Positions 17,083 to 26,259 of a stretch of DNA of 64,000 nt are shown here, piece by piece. The notes beneath the pieces were generated by a model. The model saw only the letters and a list, made by a program, of their open reading frames with translations, had not been told where the DNA came from and searched no databases. Within the stretch, counting starts at the first letter, position 1. The number at the start of each line of letters is the position of its first letter. The DNA is from Chryseobacterium carnipullorum (GTDB taxonomy: Bacteria; Bacteroidota; Bacteroidia; Flavobacteriales; Weeksellaceae): contig NZ_FRCD01000010.1 in NCBI RefSeq assembly GCF_900142785.1, positions 62,001-126,000 of the forward strand, in the 5' to 3' direction. The position numbers and the translations under genes were made by a program.

Positions 17083-18069
17083 TTAGATTGCTAAAATTTC
17101 GGAAATCAGTAAAAGATCTTTATTGATTTCATTATGTTTTTTAATGGCATCTTCGATAGGCGTGTATACCATATCATTGGAACGCATTCCGGCCATTACA
17201 TTTGTTTTTCCTTCCATTAATCCCACTACGGCACCGTAGCCCAGTCGGCTGGCCAAAACACGGTCTGCACAGCTCGGAGAACCTCCTCTCTGAATATGCC
17301 CAAGGATTGTTACCCGGATATCATAATCTGGGAATTCTTCTTTAGTCTGGTTGGCCAGATCGTAGATGCTTCCCAGTTTTTCACCTTCAGCAACTACCAC
17401 GATACTGGATGCTTTTCCTGTTTTTTCAGCTTTTCTGAAATTAGCAAAAAGATCTTCCATGCTGTCTTTTTTCTCAGGAATAAGAATATCCAGAGCACCA
17501 GTCGCCAGGCCACTGTTTAAAGCAATGAAACCGGCATCACGACCCATCACCTCAACAAAGAAAACCCTGTTGTGGGAAGTAGCCGTATCACGAACCTTAT
17601 CAATAGCTTCCATCGCTGTATTCAAAGCAGTATCGTAGCCAATGGTATTATCCGTTCCGAAAATATCATTGTCAATAGTTCCCGGTACACCGATGACCCT
17701 GATCCCGAATTCTTCGTAGAAGACCTTGGCTCCGGTGAAAGTTCCGTCACCTCCAATACATACCAATGCATCGACACCGTATTTCACACAGTTGTCATAA
17801 GCTTTCTGACGTCCTTCCGGAGTTCTGAATTCTACGGATCTGGCAGATTTCAGAATGGTTCCGCCCTGGTTGATTATATTTTTTACGGAACGGGGACCCA
17901 TTTTCAGGAAATCATCATTGATGAGCCCGTTATAGCCTTCCCTTACTCCGTAGCATTCGATATTATAATAATTGGCGGTTCTTACCACCGCTCTTAATGC
18001 TGCATTCATACCTGGAGAGTCACCTCCTGAAGTAAGAACTGCAATTTTTTTTACAGCACTCTCTTTCAT
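17083..18069 (-). CDS. pfkA: ATP-dependent 6-phosphofructokinase
   Basis: A 328-aa PfkA. TSGGDSPGMN is at residues 13-22, GGDGTFTGA holds the ATP site, PGTIDNDIFGTDNTIGYDTA holds the catalytic aspartate, and HIQRGGSPSCADRVLASRLG is near the C-terminus. The Gly of GGDGT favours ATP rather than pyrophosphate. It phosphorylates fructose-6-phosphate in the committed step of glycolysis. It is the first gene of the pair with gapA. Confidence 0.97.
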   Translation of the reverse strand: MKESAVKKIAVLTSGGDSPGMNAALRAVVRTANYYNIECYGVREGYNGLINDDFLKMGPRSVKNIINQGGTILKSARSVEFRTPEGRQKAYDNCVKYGVDALVCIGGDGTFTGAKVFYEEFGIRVIGVPGTIDNDIFGTDNTIGYDTALNTAMEAIDKVRDTATSHNRVFFVEVMGRDAGFIALNSGLATGALDILIPEKKDSMEDLFANFRKAEKTGKASSIVVVAEGEKLGSIYDLANQTKEEFPDYDIRVTILGHIQRGGSPSCADRVLASRLGYGAVVGLMEGKTNVMAGMRSNDMVYTPIEDAIKKHNEINKDLLLISEILAI

Positions 18070-18152
18070 CTAGTAAAAAATTTCGAACACAAATTTACAA
18101 AAACAAGTTCAGATAATGGCAGTAAGTTGAGAAGAGTTTTGAATATATATAA

Positions 18153-19025
18153 TTAAAAGCTTCTAAAATTTGTAGGTTTAAAAAAATACCTTGCTGTTTT
18201 GGTTTCAGAAGAATTTACATCAAGACGATACCATGGCGAAATATTTTTATCAAAAGGATTGGAAAGCATATGAATAGATTGGGCAGGAGTGAATCCCTGG
18301 CTTAATAAAAATAACTTTTCACCTTCCTTATTCTGACAGACTCCTGAAATAAAAACAATATGTCCCGGACTTCCCGGAGTGATCAGAATATCACCGGTTT
18401 TCAGATCAGAAGTTTTTGCAACCGGGTTTGTTTCTTTATTCAAGGAAATCGTTCCGGCATAATTGAAAATCAGATCCAGATATTTTCTGAAATTAGAATA
18501 GGAATCATCAAAACCTGCTGTCTTTCTAAAAATTACTGAATTTCCATTGACGAAAGCCCGGATACCATTTTTATAGTCATTCCAGGAGACCAGATCGCCA
18601 CTGGTAAAATGAAACTTGATCTTGTCAAATTTTTTAGCTTTGTACAAATATTCCGCTCTTAAACGGATTGCGGCATCAGCACACTGTTGCAGATCTTTAT
18701 TCCCTGTATGAATATCATAAACGGCTTCGTGAAGATCCTGAGTGGAAATAGGAGTGTCATCATATTTTAAAATCTGACTTCCATACGGTTTAAGCTTGAA
18801 ATTCTCAATAAAATATCCAAAAGAATCTTGCTGCTCTTCAATCCATGTATAACCTTCAGGAGCAGAAAATCTTTCCCTGATCGTGTTTTTATCTTTATTG
18901 ATTTGAACAGAACTTTCAGGACCCCCAACTCCTGCTATTTCAATGGTGTTACCTGATAATTTTTTGTCATTGTTACAGCTTGAAATGATCAGGGTAAGCG
19001 TCAGAATAAAAATATTTTTTTTCAT
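18153..19025 (-). CDS. DUF4846 lipoprotein
   Basis: A 290-aa protein starting MKKNIFILTLTLIISSC, with a lipobox cysteine at residue 17. The mature part matches the DUF4846 family as I remember it: GYTWIEEQQDSFGYFIENFKLKPYGSQILKY, DIHTGNKDLQQCADAAIRLRAEY and TGDILITPGSPGHIVFI. The last segment resembles NlpC/P60-like or CHAP pockets (Gly-His in PGSPGHIVFI), but function is not established. ATG at 19046 is also in frame; the internal start places the lipobox at normal distance. Confidence 0.75.
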   Translation of the reverse strand: MKKNIFILTLTLIISSCNNDKKLSGNTIEIAGVGGPESSVQINKDKNTIRERFSAPEGYTWIEEQQDSFGYFIENFKLKPYGSQILKYDDTPISTQDLHEAVYDIHTGNKDLQQCADAAIRLRAEYLYKAKKFDKIKFHFTSGDLVSWNDYKNGIRAFVNGNSVIFRKTAGFDDSYSNFRKYLDLIFNYAGTISLNKETNPVAKTSDLKTGDILITPGSPGHIVFISGVCQNKEGEKLFLLSQGFTPAQSIHMLSNPFDKNISPWYRLDVNSSETKTARYFFKPTNFRSF

Positions 19026-19083
19026 GCAGTTTCTGTTTAATGACAAATATCCGTGATTTTAGGATATGAATTGAAAACAGACA

Positions 19084-19425
19084 TTAAATTTTCTCATTTT
19101 CAGGAACCAAAAGCTTTCCCCAATCATTCAGCTGCCAAAGAATTTCTACCAGTTTTTCTCCAAGCTCCGTTAAAGTATACTCAACTCTGGGAGGTAATTC
19201 ATTAAACGACTGTTTAACCAAAATACCATCCTCCACCATCTCATTAAGCTGCTGGTTCAAAACTCTGCGGTCCACCTTAGCAATTCCGCGAAGAAATTCA
19301 CTGGGCCTTTTTTTACCTTCATTGATCTGCCATACAATAGGAACTTTCCATTTTCCACTGATGGTATTGACGGCGACTTCCAACGGACATATTTTATTTT
19401 CCTCAGCTTTATCCTTTGTTTTCAT
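19084..19425 (-). CDS. HxlR-family winged-helix regulator
   Basis: A 113-aa MarR-like winged helix protein of the HxlR type: CPLEVAVNTISGKWKVPIVWQI with the characteristic N-terminal cysteine, RVLNQQLNEMVEDGILVKQ, and PPRVEYTLTELGEKLVEIL. Members respond to redox or electrophile stress. It is divergent from the peroxiredoxin-like gene at 19521 with 95 nt between them, so it probably controls that gene and itself. Confidence 0.9.
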   Translation of the reverse strand: MKTKDKAEENKICPLEVAVNTISGKWKVPIVWQINEGKKRPSEFLRGIAKVDRRVLNQQLNEMVEDGILVKQSFNELPPRVEYTLTELGEKLVEILWQLNDWGKLLVPENEKI

Positions 19426-19520
19426 AAAATTGACTTTTTTATCCCTATGGGTGAAAAATATGCGTTATTGCCTATTCTGATTCACTTTTAGACCTTTGTA
19501 AAAATAATAAAATTAAAAAG

Positions 19521-20159
19521 ATGAATAGTCTGGCTCAACAGATTGATGAATTAAATCATACATTATCTTCTCAGCTTCCAATAGAGGTTTTGCAGGCATT
19601 TCGAAAATCTATTGAAGAATTAAAAACCAGTAATCTGGAAAAAAGTAGTCTTAAGGTAGGTGATAAAATGCCTGAATTTTCACTTCCCAATACTGTCGGA
19701 CAAATGATATCGTCCCGGGAAATTCTTAAAAAAGAAAAAATGATCCTGACTTTTTACAGAGGAAACTGGTGTCCGTATTGTAATCTCGAGCTGAGGTCTC
19801 TGCAGGAAAATCTTTCATTAATAAAAAATAAAAATACTTTTTTAGCCGCTGTTTCTCCACAAACTTTGCATTATTCTAAAACTACAGTTGAGGAAAATGA
19901 CCTTGGTTTTGATGTTTTGACAGATGCAGGTAATGCTTTTGCAAAAAAGTTGGGAATCGTTTTCCAATTAACGGATTTTTTGTTGCCTTATTATGAAAGC
20001 CTCGGTATTGATCTTACAGAATTTAATGGTAATGAAGATAATATGTTGCCAATTCCTGCTGTATTTGTAGTTGACAGAAATGGTTATATCATTTTCAGAT
20101 TTTTAGATGTAAATTACATGAACAGGCTGGATATTGAAGAACTGATTAAAGTATTATGA
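19521..20159 (+). CDS. AhpC/TSA-type peroxiredoxin-like protein
   Basis: A 212-aa thioredoxin-fold protein with the motif RGNWCPYCNLELRSLQ, a CxxC (Trx-like) rather than the PxxxTxxC of typical peroxiredoxins. An N-terminal helical extension of about 45 residues precedes VGDKMPEFSLPNTVGQ. This is the peroxiredoxin-like subfamily often regulated by HxlR/MarR proteins. It probably reduces organic peroxides or acts on disulfides in the cytoplasm. It overlaps the next gene by 4 nt (ATGA), implying translational coupling with a DNA-repair gene. Confidence 0.85.
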   Translation: MNSLAQQIDELNHTLSSQLPIEVLQAFRKSIEELKTSNLEKSSLKVGDKMPEFSLPNTVGQMISSREILKKEKMILTFYRGNWCPYCNLELRSLQENLSLIKNKNTFLAAVSPQTLHYSKTTVEENDLGFDVLTDAGNAFAKKLGIVFQLTDFLLPYYESLGIDLTEFNGNEDNMLPIPAVFVVDRNGYIIFRFLDVNYMNRLDIEELIKVL

Positions 20160-20956
20160 CAGAAAAACGAAAAGGAGCCCGCTCCATCAAAGACATTCCA
20201 CATGAGATTCTTGAAAAGCTGAATCGGGGAGAGATCGAAAGTGTTAATCTTACAGAATGGCTGGCGGTAGATCAAAGACTGTTGCTGGAAAATTTGCTTC
20301 AGCAGAATCACCGTACAGAATATTTGAAACCTATTGTAGAAAATGTAGACCAGCTGAAAAAACAAACCGTTAATACCATTAATGAAACCATCGGAATTGG
20401 TTTACTTAATCTGGCTTCTAAAAATAATGACGATGAGTTTCTTCTCAAACTTTCAGCCCATCCGGCAGATCTCGTACGTTGCTGGGCTTCCTATACCATT
20501 GGACGAAACAATAATTTGAAAATTAAAGAAAAATTAGACAGGATTCAGTCATTTGCTTCTGATTCTCATTTTGGAGTGAGGGAAATCTGCTGGATGGCAG
20601 TGCGTCCGGATATATCCAAAAATCTTGAGGAAAGCTTATCTGTTTTATCCGAATGGACGCGGCATGACAATGAGAATGTGAGACGTTTTGCCAGCGAATC
20701 TACAAGGCCGAGAGGTGTTTGGTGCGAACATATCAATGCTTTAAAACAAAATCCCGGACTTGGACTGAAAATTCTCGAGCCTTTACGGTCAGATTCTTCA
20801 AGATATGTGCAGGATAGTGTAGGAAACTGGTTGAATGATGCAAGCAAATCACAACCTGAGTTTGTCATCGAAACCTGCGATGAATGGCTTCGGGAAAGCC
20901 CAGGAAAAGAGACACAGTATATCGTAAAAAAAGCTTTGCGAACCCTTAAAAAGTAA
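20156..20956 (+). CDS. AlkD-like HEAT-repeat DNA alkylation repair protein
   Basis: A 266-aa all-alpha HEAT-repeat protein. The region HPADLVRCWASYTIGRNNN, HFGVREICWMAVRPDI and NVRRFASESTRPRGVWCEH matches the AlkC/AlkD-type DNA glycosylases, which excise alkylated bases without flipping them into a deep pocket. The N-terminal 80 residues are more variable. It is coupled by ATGA overlap with the peroxiredoxin-like gene, which suggests a shared oxidative/alkylation stress response. Exact lesion specificity is not predictable. Confidence 0.8.
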   Translation: MTEKRKGARSIKDIPHEILEKLNRGEIESVNLTEWLAVDQRLLLENLLQQNHRTEYLKPIVENVDQLKKQTVNTINETIGIGLLNLASKNNDDEFLLKLSAHPADLVRCWASYTIGRNNNLKIKEKLDRIQSFASDSHFGVREICWMAVRPDISKNLEESLSVLSEWTRHDNENVRRFASESTRPRGVWCEHINALKQNPGLGLKILEPLRSDSSRYVQDSVGNWLNDASKSQPEFVIETCDEWLRESPGKETQYIVKKALRTLKK

Positions 20957-21584
20957 GACTTATCCACAAAAAAAGAATGGTGATTTAATTTTTCATTACA
21001 TATGTCACGGATTTTCAAATTTTTAAATAATTTTTTTCAAACCTCTATTCTCGTTGACCAGGGAATAATTTGCTCCATTTGACAGGAAAAATAAGATTGA
21101 AAAAGCCTCAATGTTAACGGTATGTTAACTTGAAAAAGTTATCCACAATATGAGTTTTTGATTAATGTGAATTATATATCTCATGAAATGAATGATTTAA
21201 GTAATATAAATCAAAAAGGGAATTGAAATCAGGTCTTTTTTCAACGAAATAAAAAGTTATCCACAATATGGAATGATTGATTCAAATTTTAGAACTTATT
21301 TCCAGAGATCATCGGGGATAAGAAAATTTAATTGATAAAGATTTGAAGCCGGAGGCACGAGGTTAGAAGTTATTATTGCGTTTTCATTTTTAAAGGATGT
21401 CATAAAATTTGATTTCAAATAGCTTTAAATGCTATGATCGCAAAATATTTTTAATTAAACCTGAAAAAAATGTTCGCAAAGGTGTCAGAAAAAATAAAAG
21501 AATGTTGAGTTACAATATATATGACCAGGATATGTAAAATCAATTTTATCCTGAACTCACGTTATTTAAATTTTTGAGGATCTG
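20957..21584. other. oriC: Candidate chromosomal replication origin (oriC)
   Basis: This 628-nt AT-rich gene-free stretch holds three perfect DnaA boxes TTATCCACA, all on the + strand, at 20960-20968, 21139-21147 and 21257-21265. The second and third sit in an identical 20-nt repeat (21133-21152 and 21251-21270). GTTAAC motifs, A/T-rich tracts and ATGTGAATTATATATC lie between. No terminator or open frame explains the block. Gene orientation around it is only weakly polarised, and dnaA is not in the window, which is not unusual for Bacteroidota. Confidence 0.5.
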
Positions 21585-22343
21585 TTACCATTTTTCAGTC
21601 AGATATTTCCAGTACCTTTTCGGAACATGCTGCACATGCAGTTTTAAATTCTTCCTTTCCGTTATGTTGGTCTTCGTAAAATACCGCTGCCAAAGCGTTT
21701 GGTAATTCTGTTCCTCATCATGGAACTTTTGTTGGTATTTATGAAGATCTAGTTTTTCTTCCGGATAAAAAAACTCACAGCTTTCCAGATCGTACAGGAT
21801 TCCATAATTCCGTCTCAAATCGTAGATCATCCATTTCTGGTCCTGATAACGGTCTTTAAAATGTTTCCGGATCAGGGGAAGAACATCAAAGTCAGGATCT
21901 ATTTTGGCAAAGAAAACTCCGTCCTGCATTTTTTCAAACCGGACAAAAGCAGTCATTCTGTGCCTTTCACGATCTACAGATTTACAGATCTTTGATATTT
22001 TCAGCATCTCTTCATCCGCATAATTTTGAAGAATATTTTTGCCAGAGTGCCTGATGGATTGTTTGACAGCAGAAAGAATAAGATGCTCCCGTTCCTGATC
22101 TTCGGACAGAAAAACTTTCAGCAGCTGGTGAACGCCCGATCTTCCAATATTCTCTTCCAGTTTATTGAATACTCTTTCCGATTTGTCGCATTGTGTGATC
22201 ACTTCATGAATTTCAGCGAAAATGTTTTCCTGATGGAACTTTTCCTTACTTATAATTTCAACATCTTGGTACCGGTATTCAAATACTTCAAATACTGCGG
22301 TTAAAAGGCCGTCGAAACTTCCGTCATAAAGCAATGTGGTCAT
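21585..22343 (-). CDS. Putative DNA metabolism protein partner of the radical SAM repair protein (TIGR03915-like)
   Basis: A 252-aa protein starting TTLLYDGSFDGLLTAVFEVF and containing RERHRMTAFVRFEKMQDGVFFAKIDPDFDVLPLI and FKDRYQDQKWMIYDLRRNYGILY. This matches the family known as TIGR03915 / DUF4130, reported as genetically linked to a radical SAM protein and, in many genomes, fused to a uracil-DNA glycosylase domain. The expected radical SAM partner is at 23361-24620 on the same strand, but here a beta-lactamase gene on the opposite strand lies between them. A DNA modification or repair role is only predicted for the family. Confidence 0.82.
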   Translation of the reverse strand: MTTLLYDGSFDGLLTAVFEVFEYRYQDVEIISKEKFHQENIFAEIHEVITQCDKSERVFNKLEENIGRSGVHQLLKVFLSEDQEREHLILSAVKQSIRHSGKNILQNYADEEMLKISKICKSVDRERHRMTAFVRFEKMQDGVFFAKIDPDFDVLPLIRKHFKDRYQDQKWMIYDLRRNYGILYDLESCEFFYPEEKLDLHKYQQKFHDEEQNYQTLWQRYFTKTNITERKNLKLHVQHVPKRYWKYLTEKW

Positions 22344-22443
22344 TGGGATTCAACTAAAATTATTTTTTTTAATGCAAAAATGGGGCAACTATGGTATTTT
22401 ATTTTGTTTCTTTGAAAGAGTTGTACAACCCAATAAAATACAA

Positions 22444-23337
22444 ATGGTAAAGATGATAAAAAATTTTCTTTTAACCTTGATTTGTCTGATCGGTATTCAA
22501 TTGAAATCACAGTCAGTTAAACAATTAAAAAAAGACTTACAGCAAATAATATCTACGAAGAATGCAACGTTTGGAATTTCTGTCAAAGGAATTGAAGATA
22601 AAGATACTTTGAGCATTAATGGAAATAAGAGAATGCCAATGATGAGTGTTTTTAAATTTCATATCGCATTAGCCGTACTGGATCAGGTGGATAAAGGAAA
22701 ACTCAAGTTAAATCAGAAATTTTTCATTAAAAAAGAAGAACTTCACTCCAATACCTGGAGCCCGATCAGAGACGAGTTTCCTGAAGGGAATATGGATCTG
22801 ACCCTTGATCAGCTGTTAAGATACACCGTTTCACACAGTGATAATAATGGATGCGATATATTACTGGAGATCATTGGTGGAACGCAAACGGTTCAAAAAT
22901 TCATTAATAAAAAAGGAATTAAAGATTTTACGATACGATTCAACGAACAGCAAATGTCCGGAGAAAATCTATACATCAATACGACAACACCTATTGCGAC
23001 TACCGAGCTTCTTGAAAAATTCTACAAAGGAAAAGTTTTAAAGAAAGCCACTACCAGATATCTGTACACCATCATGGTGGAAACGTCCAGAGGATTGACG
23101 TGGATGAAAGCCGGCTTGCCTGAAGGTACTGAACTGGCACACCGTACCGGAATTTCGAATACCAATGAACATAATCTCAGAGCAGCTATGAACGATGTGG
23201 GTATTGTAAAGCTTCCCAACGGGAAACATTTTATACTTTCAATCTATCTTAAAGATATTACAGAAGATAGAGTAGTCACAGAAAAAACGATCGCTGATAT
23301 TGCCAGAGCGGTATGGGAATATTATTCAAAAAAATAA
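22444..23337 (+). CDS. Class A beta-lactamase of the CGA/CIA type
   Basis: A 297-aa serine beta-lactamase. The signal peptide is MIKNFLLTLICLIGIQLKSQS. Active-site motifs are S68xxK71 (SVFK), SDN at 132-134, the Glu of the omega loop in FNEQQM, and RTG in AHRTG, in place of KTG. The sequence is closest to the extended-spectrum subclass A2 enzymes of Chryseobacterium (CGA-1, CIA) as I recall them. It hydrolyses penicillins and cephalosporins in the periplasm. A longer frame from 22336 is less likely because it precedes the signal peptide. It is chromosomal, with no mobile element nearby, so intrinsic resistance is probable. Confidence 0.93.
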   Translation: MVKMIKNFLLTLICLIGIQLKSQSVKQLKKDLQQIISTKNATFGISVKGIEDKDTLSINGNKRMPMMSVFKFHIALAVLDQVDKGKLKLNQKFFIKKEELHSNTWSPIRDEFPEGNMDLTLDQLLRYTVSHSDNNGCDILLEIIGGTQTVQKFINKKGIKDFTIRFNEQQMSGENLYINTTTPIATTELLEKFYKGKVLKKATTRYLYTIMVETSRGLTWMKAGLPEGTELAHRTGISNTNEHNLRAAMNDVGIVKLPNGKHFILSIYLKDITEDRVVTEKTIADIARAVWEYYSKK

Positions 23338-23360
23338 ATGTGATACGGGAAATATCAGTT

Positions 23361-24620
23361 TTAAAACAAAGTCAACTGCTGTGAAAACTGATTGTGAAAC
23401 TTGGAAGAACTTCCTCCTATCAGCAGTTTCCTTAAATTGATATCCGTTAAATATTTCAGGTAAGCATTTCCTGCATTAAAATCGATGAAATATTTTGCCC
23501 GGTTCACGGCAGCACCAAGTTTTTTCAAATGGTCCATATTTAAAACCTGAAAACGACGTGCCTGAACGATCTTCTGTGCCGTTTTTACGCCAATTCCCGG
23601 AATCCTTAAAATCATTTGGTAATCGGCCGTTTGCAGATTAATAGGAAATTGGTGAAGATGTCTCAGTGCCCAACTCAGTTTAGGATCTACCTCCAGATCT
23701 AAAAACGGCATATGAGGATCTAAAATTTCTTCCGCTTTAAATCCGTAAAACCTCATCAGCCAGTCCGACTGATACAGACGGTTTTCACGAAGCATAGGAA
23801 CTTCCGTAGTCAGAGAGGGGAGTCTTTTATCTTCCAAAACAGGAACATATCCCGAATAATAGACTCTCTTCATATTGAAGTTTTTATAAAAATGATCAGC
23901 CACTTTGATGATCTGTAAATCGTTTTCATTGGTGGCTCCTACGATCATCTGTGTAGACTGTCCTGCAGGCGCAAACTTCGGTACTTTTCTGAAAATTTTC
24001 TTTTCATCTTTATATTGAATAATGCCTTTCTGAATATAGCGCATCGGATTGATCATATCCTGACGGTTCTTTTCAGGAGCCAACAGTTTCAGACCACTTT
24101 CTGTAGGAATTTCCAGATTGACGGAAAGTCTGTCTGCGTATAAAGCGGCTTCCTGCATCAGTTCATCACTGGCACCCGGAATAGACTTTAAATGGATGTA
24201 GCCGTTGAAATTTTCTTCAGTCCGTAATTTTTTAGCCACTCTTACCAAACGCTCCATCGTTGTATCAGCGTTTTTGAAGATACCTGAACTTAGAAACAAT
24301 CCTTCAATATAATTTCTGCGGTAAAAATTAATCGTCAGATCCACCACTTCTTCTACTGTAAAACCTGCTCTTTTAATATCATTTGAACTTCTGGATACAC
24401 AGTAGGCGCAGTCGTAGATACAGTGGTTGGTCAATAGAATTTTAAGCAAAGAAACACATCGTCCGTCTTCGGTATAGGTATGACAGATCCCGCTTACGGA
24501 ACTGTCTCCCAAAGCGCCTTTCTTATTCTTTCTCGTTCCTCCGCTGGATGAGCAGGAAACATCGTATTTCGCAGCGTCCGCAAGGATTTCAAGTTTTTCT
24601 TTCAGGCGTTCAAAGTTCAT
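23361..24620 (-). CDS. Putative DNA modification/repair radical SAM protein (TIGR03916-like)
   Basis: A 419-aa radical SAM protein. The cluster-binding CxxxCxxC is C67IYDC71AYC74, preceded by an N-terminal cysteine-containing segment (CSSSGGTRKNKKG, GICHTYTEDGRCVSLLKIL). The C-terminus has a helix-hairpin-helix, LRIPGIGVKTAQKIVQARR, which implies nucleic-acid contact. Its usual neighbour is the TIGR03915-type protein, present here at 21585-22343. The chemistry is unknown; the family is thought to act on damaged or modified DNA. The two share strand but are separated by about 1 kb. Confidence 0.88.
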   Translation of the reverse strand: MNFERLKEKLEILADAAKYDVSCSSSGGTRKNKKGALGDSSVSGICHTYTEDGRCVSLLKILLTNHCIYDCAYCVSRSSNDIKRAGFTVEEVVDLTINFYRRNYIEGLFLSSGIFKNADTTMERLVRVAKKLRTEENFNGYIHLKSIPGASDELMQEAALYADRLSVNLEIPTESGLKLLAPEKNRQDMINPMRYIQKGIIQYKDEKKIFRKVPKFAPAGQSTQMIVGATNENDLQIIKVADHFYKNFNMKRVYYSGYVPVLEDKRLPSLTTEVPMLRENRLYQSDWLMRFYGFKAEEILDPHMPFLDLEVDPKLSWALRHLHQFPINLQTADYQMILRIPGIGVKTAQKIVQARRFQVLNMDHLKKLGAAVNRAKYFIDFNAGNAYLKYLTDINLRKLLIGGSSSKFHNQFSQQLTLF

Positions 24621-24763
24621 ATTTTTAACCGGATGTTATATTTTGTATCATTATTTTGTTTAAAAATAGTTCCAAAATTTATAATTATCAATCTTTTTCG
24701 ATAGAAGTTATCAACAATGGTGACTTACAAAATTACTATCTTTACGGATATTAAATTTATGCT

Positions 24764-26092
24764 ATGGATCATAAACCGGTAGAAGGTTTCTCGAAACTTA
24801 CCAAGCAAGGCAAAATAGATTGGCTTGTGAGCGAATACCTTGATGGAAACGAAGAATATCAAAATATACTAAAACAATACTGGAACGAAAATGCTGATCT
24901 TCAGAAACTTCACGAAGAGTTTTCTGAAAATACGATCTCCAATTTCTATATGCCTTACGGAATTGCTCCTAATTTCCTTATCGACGGAAAGCTATTCGCC
25001 CTTCCAATGGCGGTAGAAGAAAGCTCAGTCGTAGCGGCCGCTTCCAAGGCTGCCAAATTCTGGATCGATAAAGGAGGTTTTAAAACAACCATTATCAACA
25101 ATGAAAAACTGGGACATACCCACTTTATATTTAACGTAGAATCTCATAAGCTTCAGCATTTCTTTAATTTCAATTTAAAGAAAAAATTATACGAAGCTAC
25201 AGAAGCGATTACAGCCAACATGAGAAATCGAGGCGGTGGAATTTTGGATATTAAATTAGTTGATAAAACTTCTGAAATGCCAAATTACTACCAGCTTAAA
25301 GCAAGTTTCGATACGGTAGATTCCATGGGTGCGAATTTCATCAATTCATGTCTTGAGCAGTTCGGTAAAACATTGAAACAGGAAATTTCAACGAGTGAAG
25401 ATTTTACTCAGGAAGAAAAAAGCTCACTTCAGGTGGTGATGAATATTCTTTCCAACTTTACCCCTGACTGTATAGTAAGAGCTGAGGTTTCCTGTAAAAT
25501 TGAAGATTTAAAAGACGACAGCGGAATTTCCAATGAAGAGTTTGCAAGAAAATTCAAACAGGCGGTAACCATCGCTGAAATAGAACCTTTCCGTGCCACG
25601 ACGCACAATAAGGGAGTGATGAATGGAGTAGATGCTGTAGTCATTGCCACAGGTAACGATTTCAGAGCCACAGAAGCGTGCGCACATGCCTATGCTGCAA
25701 GAGACGGACAATATAGATCTTTAACTCACTGTACGATAGACAACGGAATTTTCAGATTCTGGATTGATCTTCCGATTTCTGTTGGAGTGGTAGGAGGACT
25801 TACGAATTTACATCCTTTGGTGAAATTCTCGCTGGCCCTTCTTGGAAAACCATCTGCACAGGGATTGATGAGTATTCTGGCTGTTTCCGGTCTTGCCCAG
25901 AACTTCGGAGCCCTTCGTTCTTTAGTGACAACAGGTATCCAGAAAGGGCATATGAAAATGCACTTGCTGAATATTTTAAACCAAATGGGAGCTACAGAAG
26001 CAGAAAAACAGCATTTTGTGACGTATTTTAAAGATAAAACAGTAAGTCATCATGAGGTTATTCATGAGTTTAACCGATTAAGAGCCCAATAA
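24764..26092 (+). CDS. mvaA: Hydroxymethylglutaryl-CoA reductase, class II
   Basis: A 442-aa HMG-CoA reductase of the bacterial class II type. The catalytic glutamate region AVEESSVVAAASKAAKFW is at about residues 83-100, and KGVMNGVDAVVIATGNDFRA holds the catalytic lysine and aspartate. It reduces HMG-CoA to mevalonate. Flavobacteriia use the mevalonate route, so the role is likely biosynthetic despite the degradative label often given to this class. Its stop codon overlaps the start of the small gene behind it (TAATG). Confidence 0.93.
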   Translation: MDHKPVEGFSKLTKQGKIDWLVSEYLDGNEEYQNILKQYWNENADLQKLHEEFSENTISNFYMPYGIAPNFLIDGKLFALPMAVEESSVVAAASKAAKFWIDKGGFKTTIINNEKLGHTHFIFNVESHKLQHFFNFNLKKKLYEATEAITANMRNRGGGILDIKLVDKTSEMPNYYQLKASFDTVDSMGANFINSCLEQFGKTLKQEISTSEDFTQEEKSSLQVVMNILSNFTPDCIVRAEVSCKIEDLKDDSGISNEEFARKFKQAVTIAEIEPFRATTHNKGVMNGVDAVVIATGNDFRATEACAHAYAARDGQYRSLTHCTIDNGIFRFWIDLPISVGVVGGLTNLHPLVKFSLALLGKPSAQGLMSILAVSGLAQNFGALRSLVTTGIQKGHMKMHLLNILNQMGATEAEKQHFVTYFKDKTVSHHEVIHEFNRLRAQ

Positions 26093-26259
26093 TGCTGCAA
26101 ATCATTTTACCTTTACTATTTATCGGCTTCGGGATTTTTTTAAAGAAAACGACATCCCCGGGATTCAGAAGTTCTAAAAAATTTTCCACTCTCTTTATGA
26201 TATTGGGGATTTCGACTCTGGTTGCGAAACTTATTTTAATCTATATAAAATCAAAATAG
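26092..26259 (+). CDS. Small membrane protein, translationally coupled
   Basis: A 55-aa frame starting MLQIILPLLFIGFGIFLKK with two hydrophobic segments (about residues 3-17 and 34-50) separated by a basic loop. Its ATG shares the A of the HMG-CoA reductase stop (TAATG), and its TAG shares the G with the GTG start of the next gene (TAGTG). This chain of one-base overlaps is strong support for a real gene. No family is recognised. Confidence 0.65.
   Translation: MLQIILPLLFIGFGIFLKKTTSPGFRSSKKFSTLFMILGISTLVAKLILIYIKSK

Noticed and set aside
17572..17997. 141-aa + strand frame
   Set aside because: Antisense shadow of pfkA.
22444..23337. Mobile resistance cassette
   Set aside because: No insertion sequence, integron site or composition shift is seen around the beta-lactamase, so intrinsic resistance is more likely.
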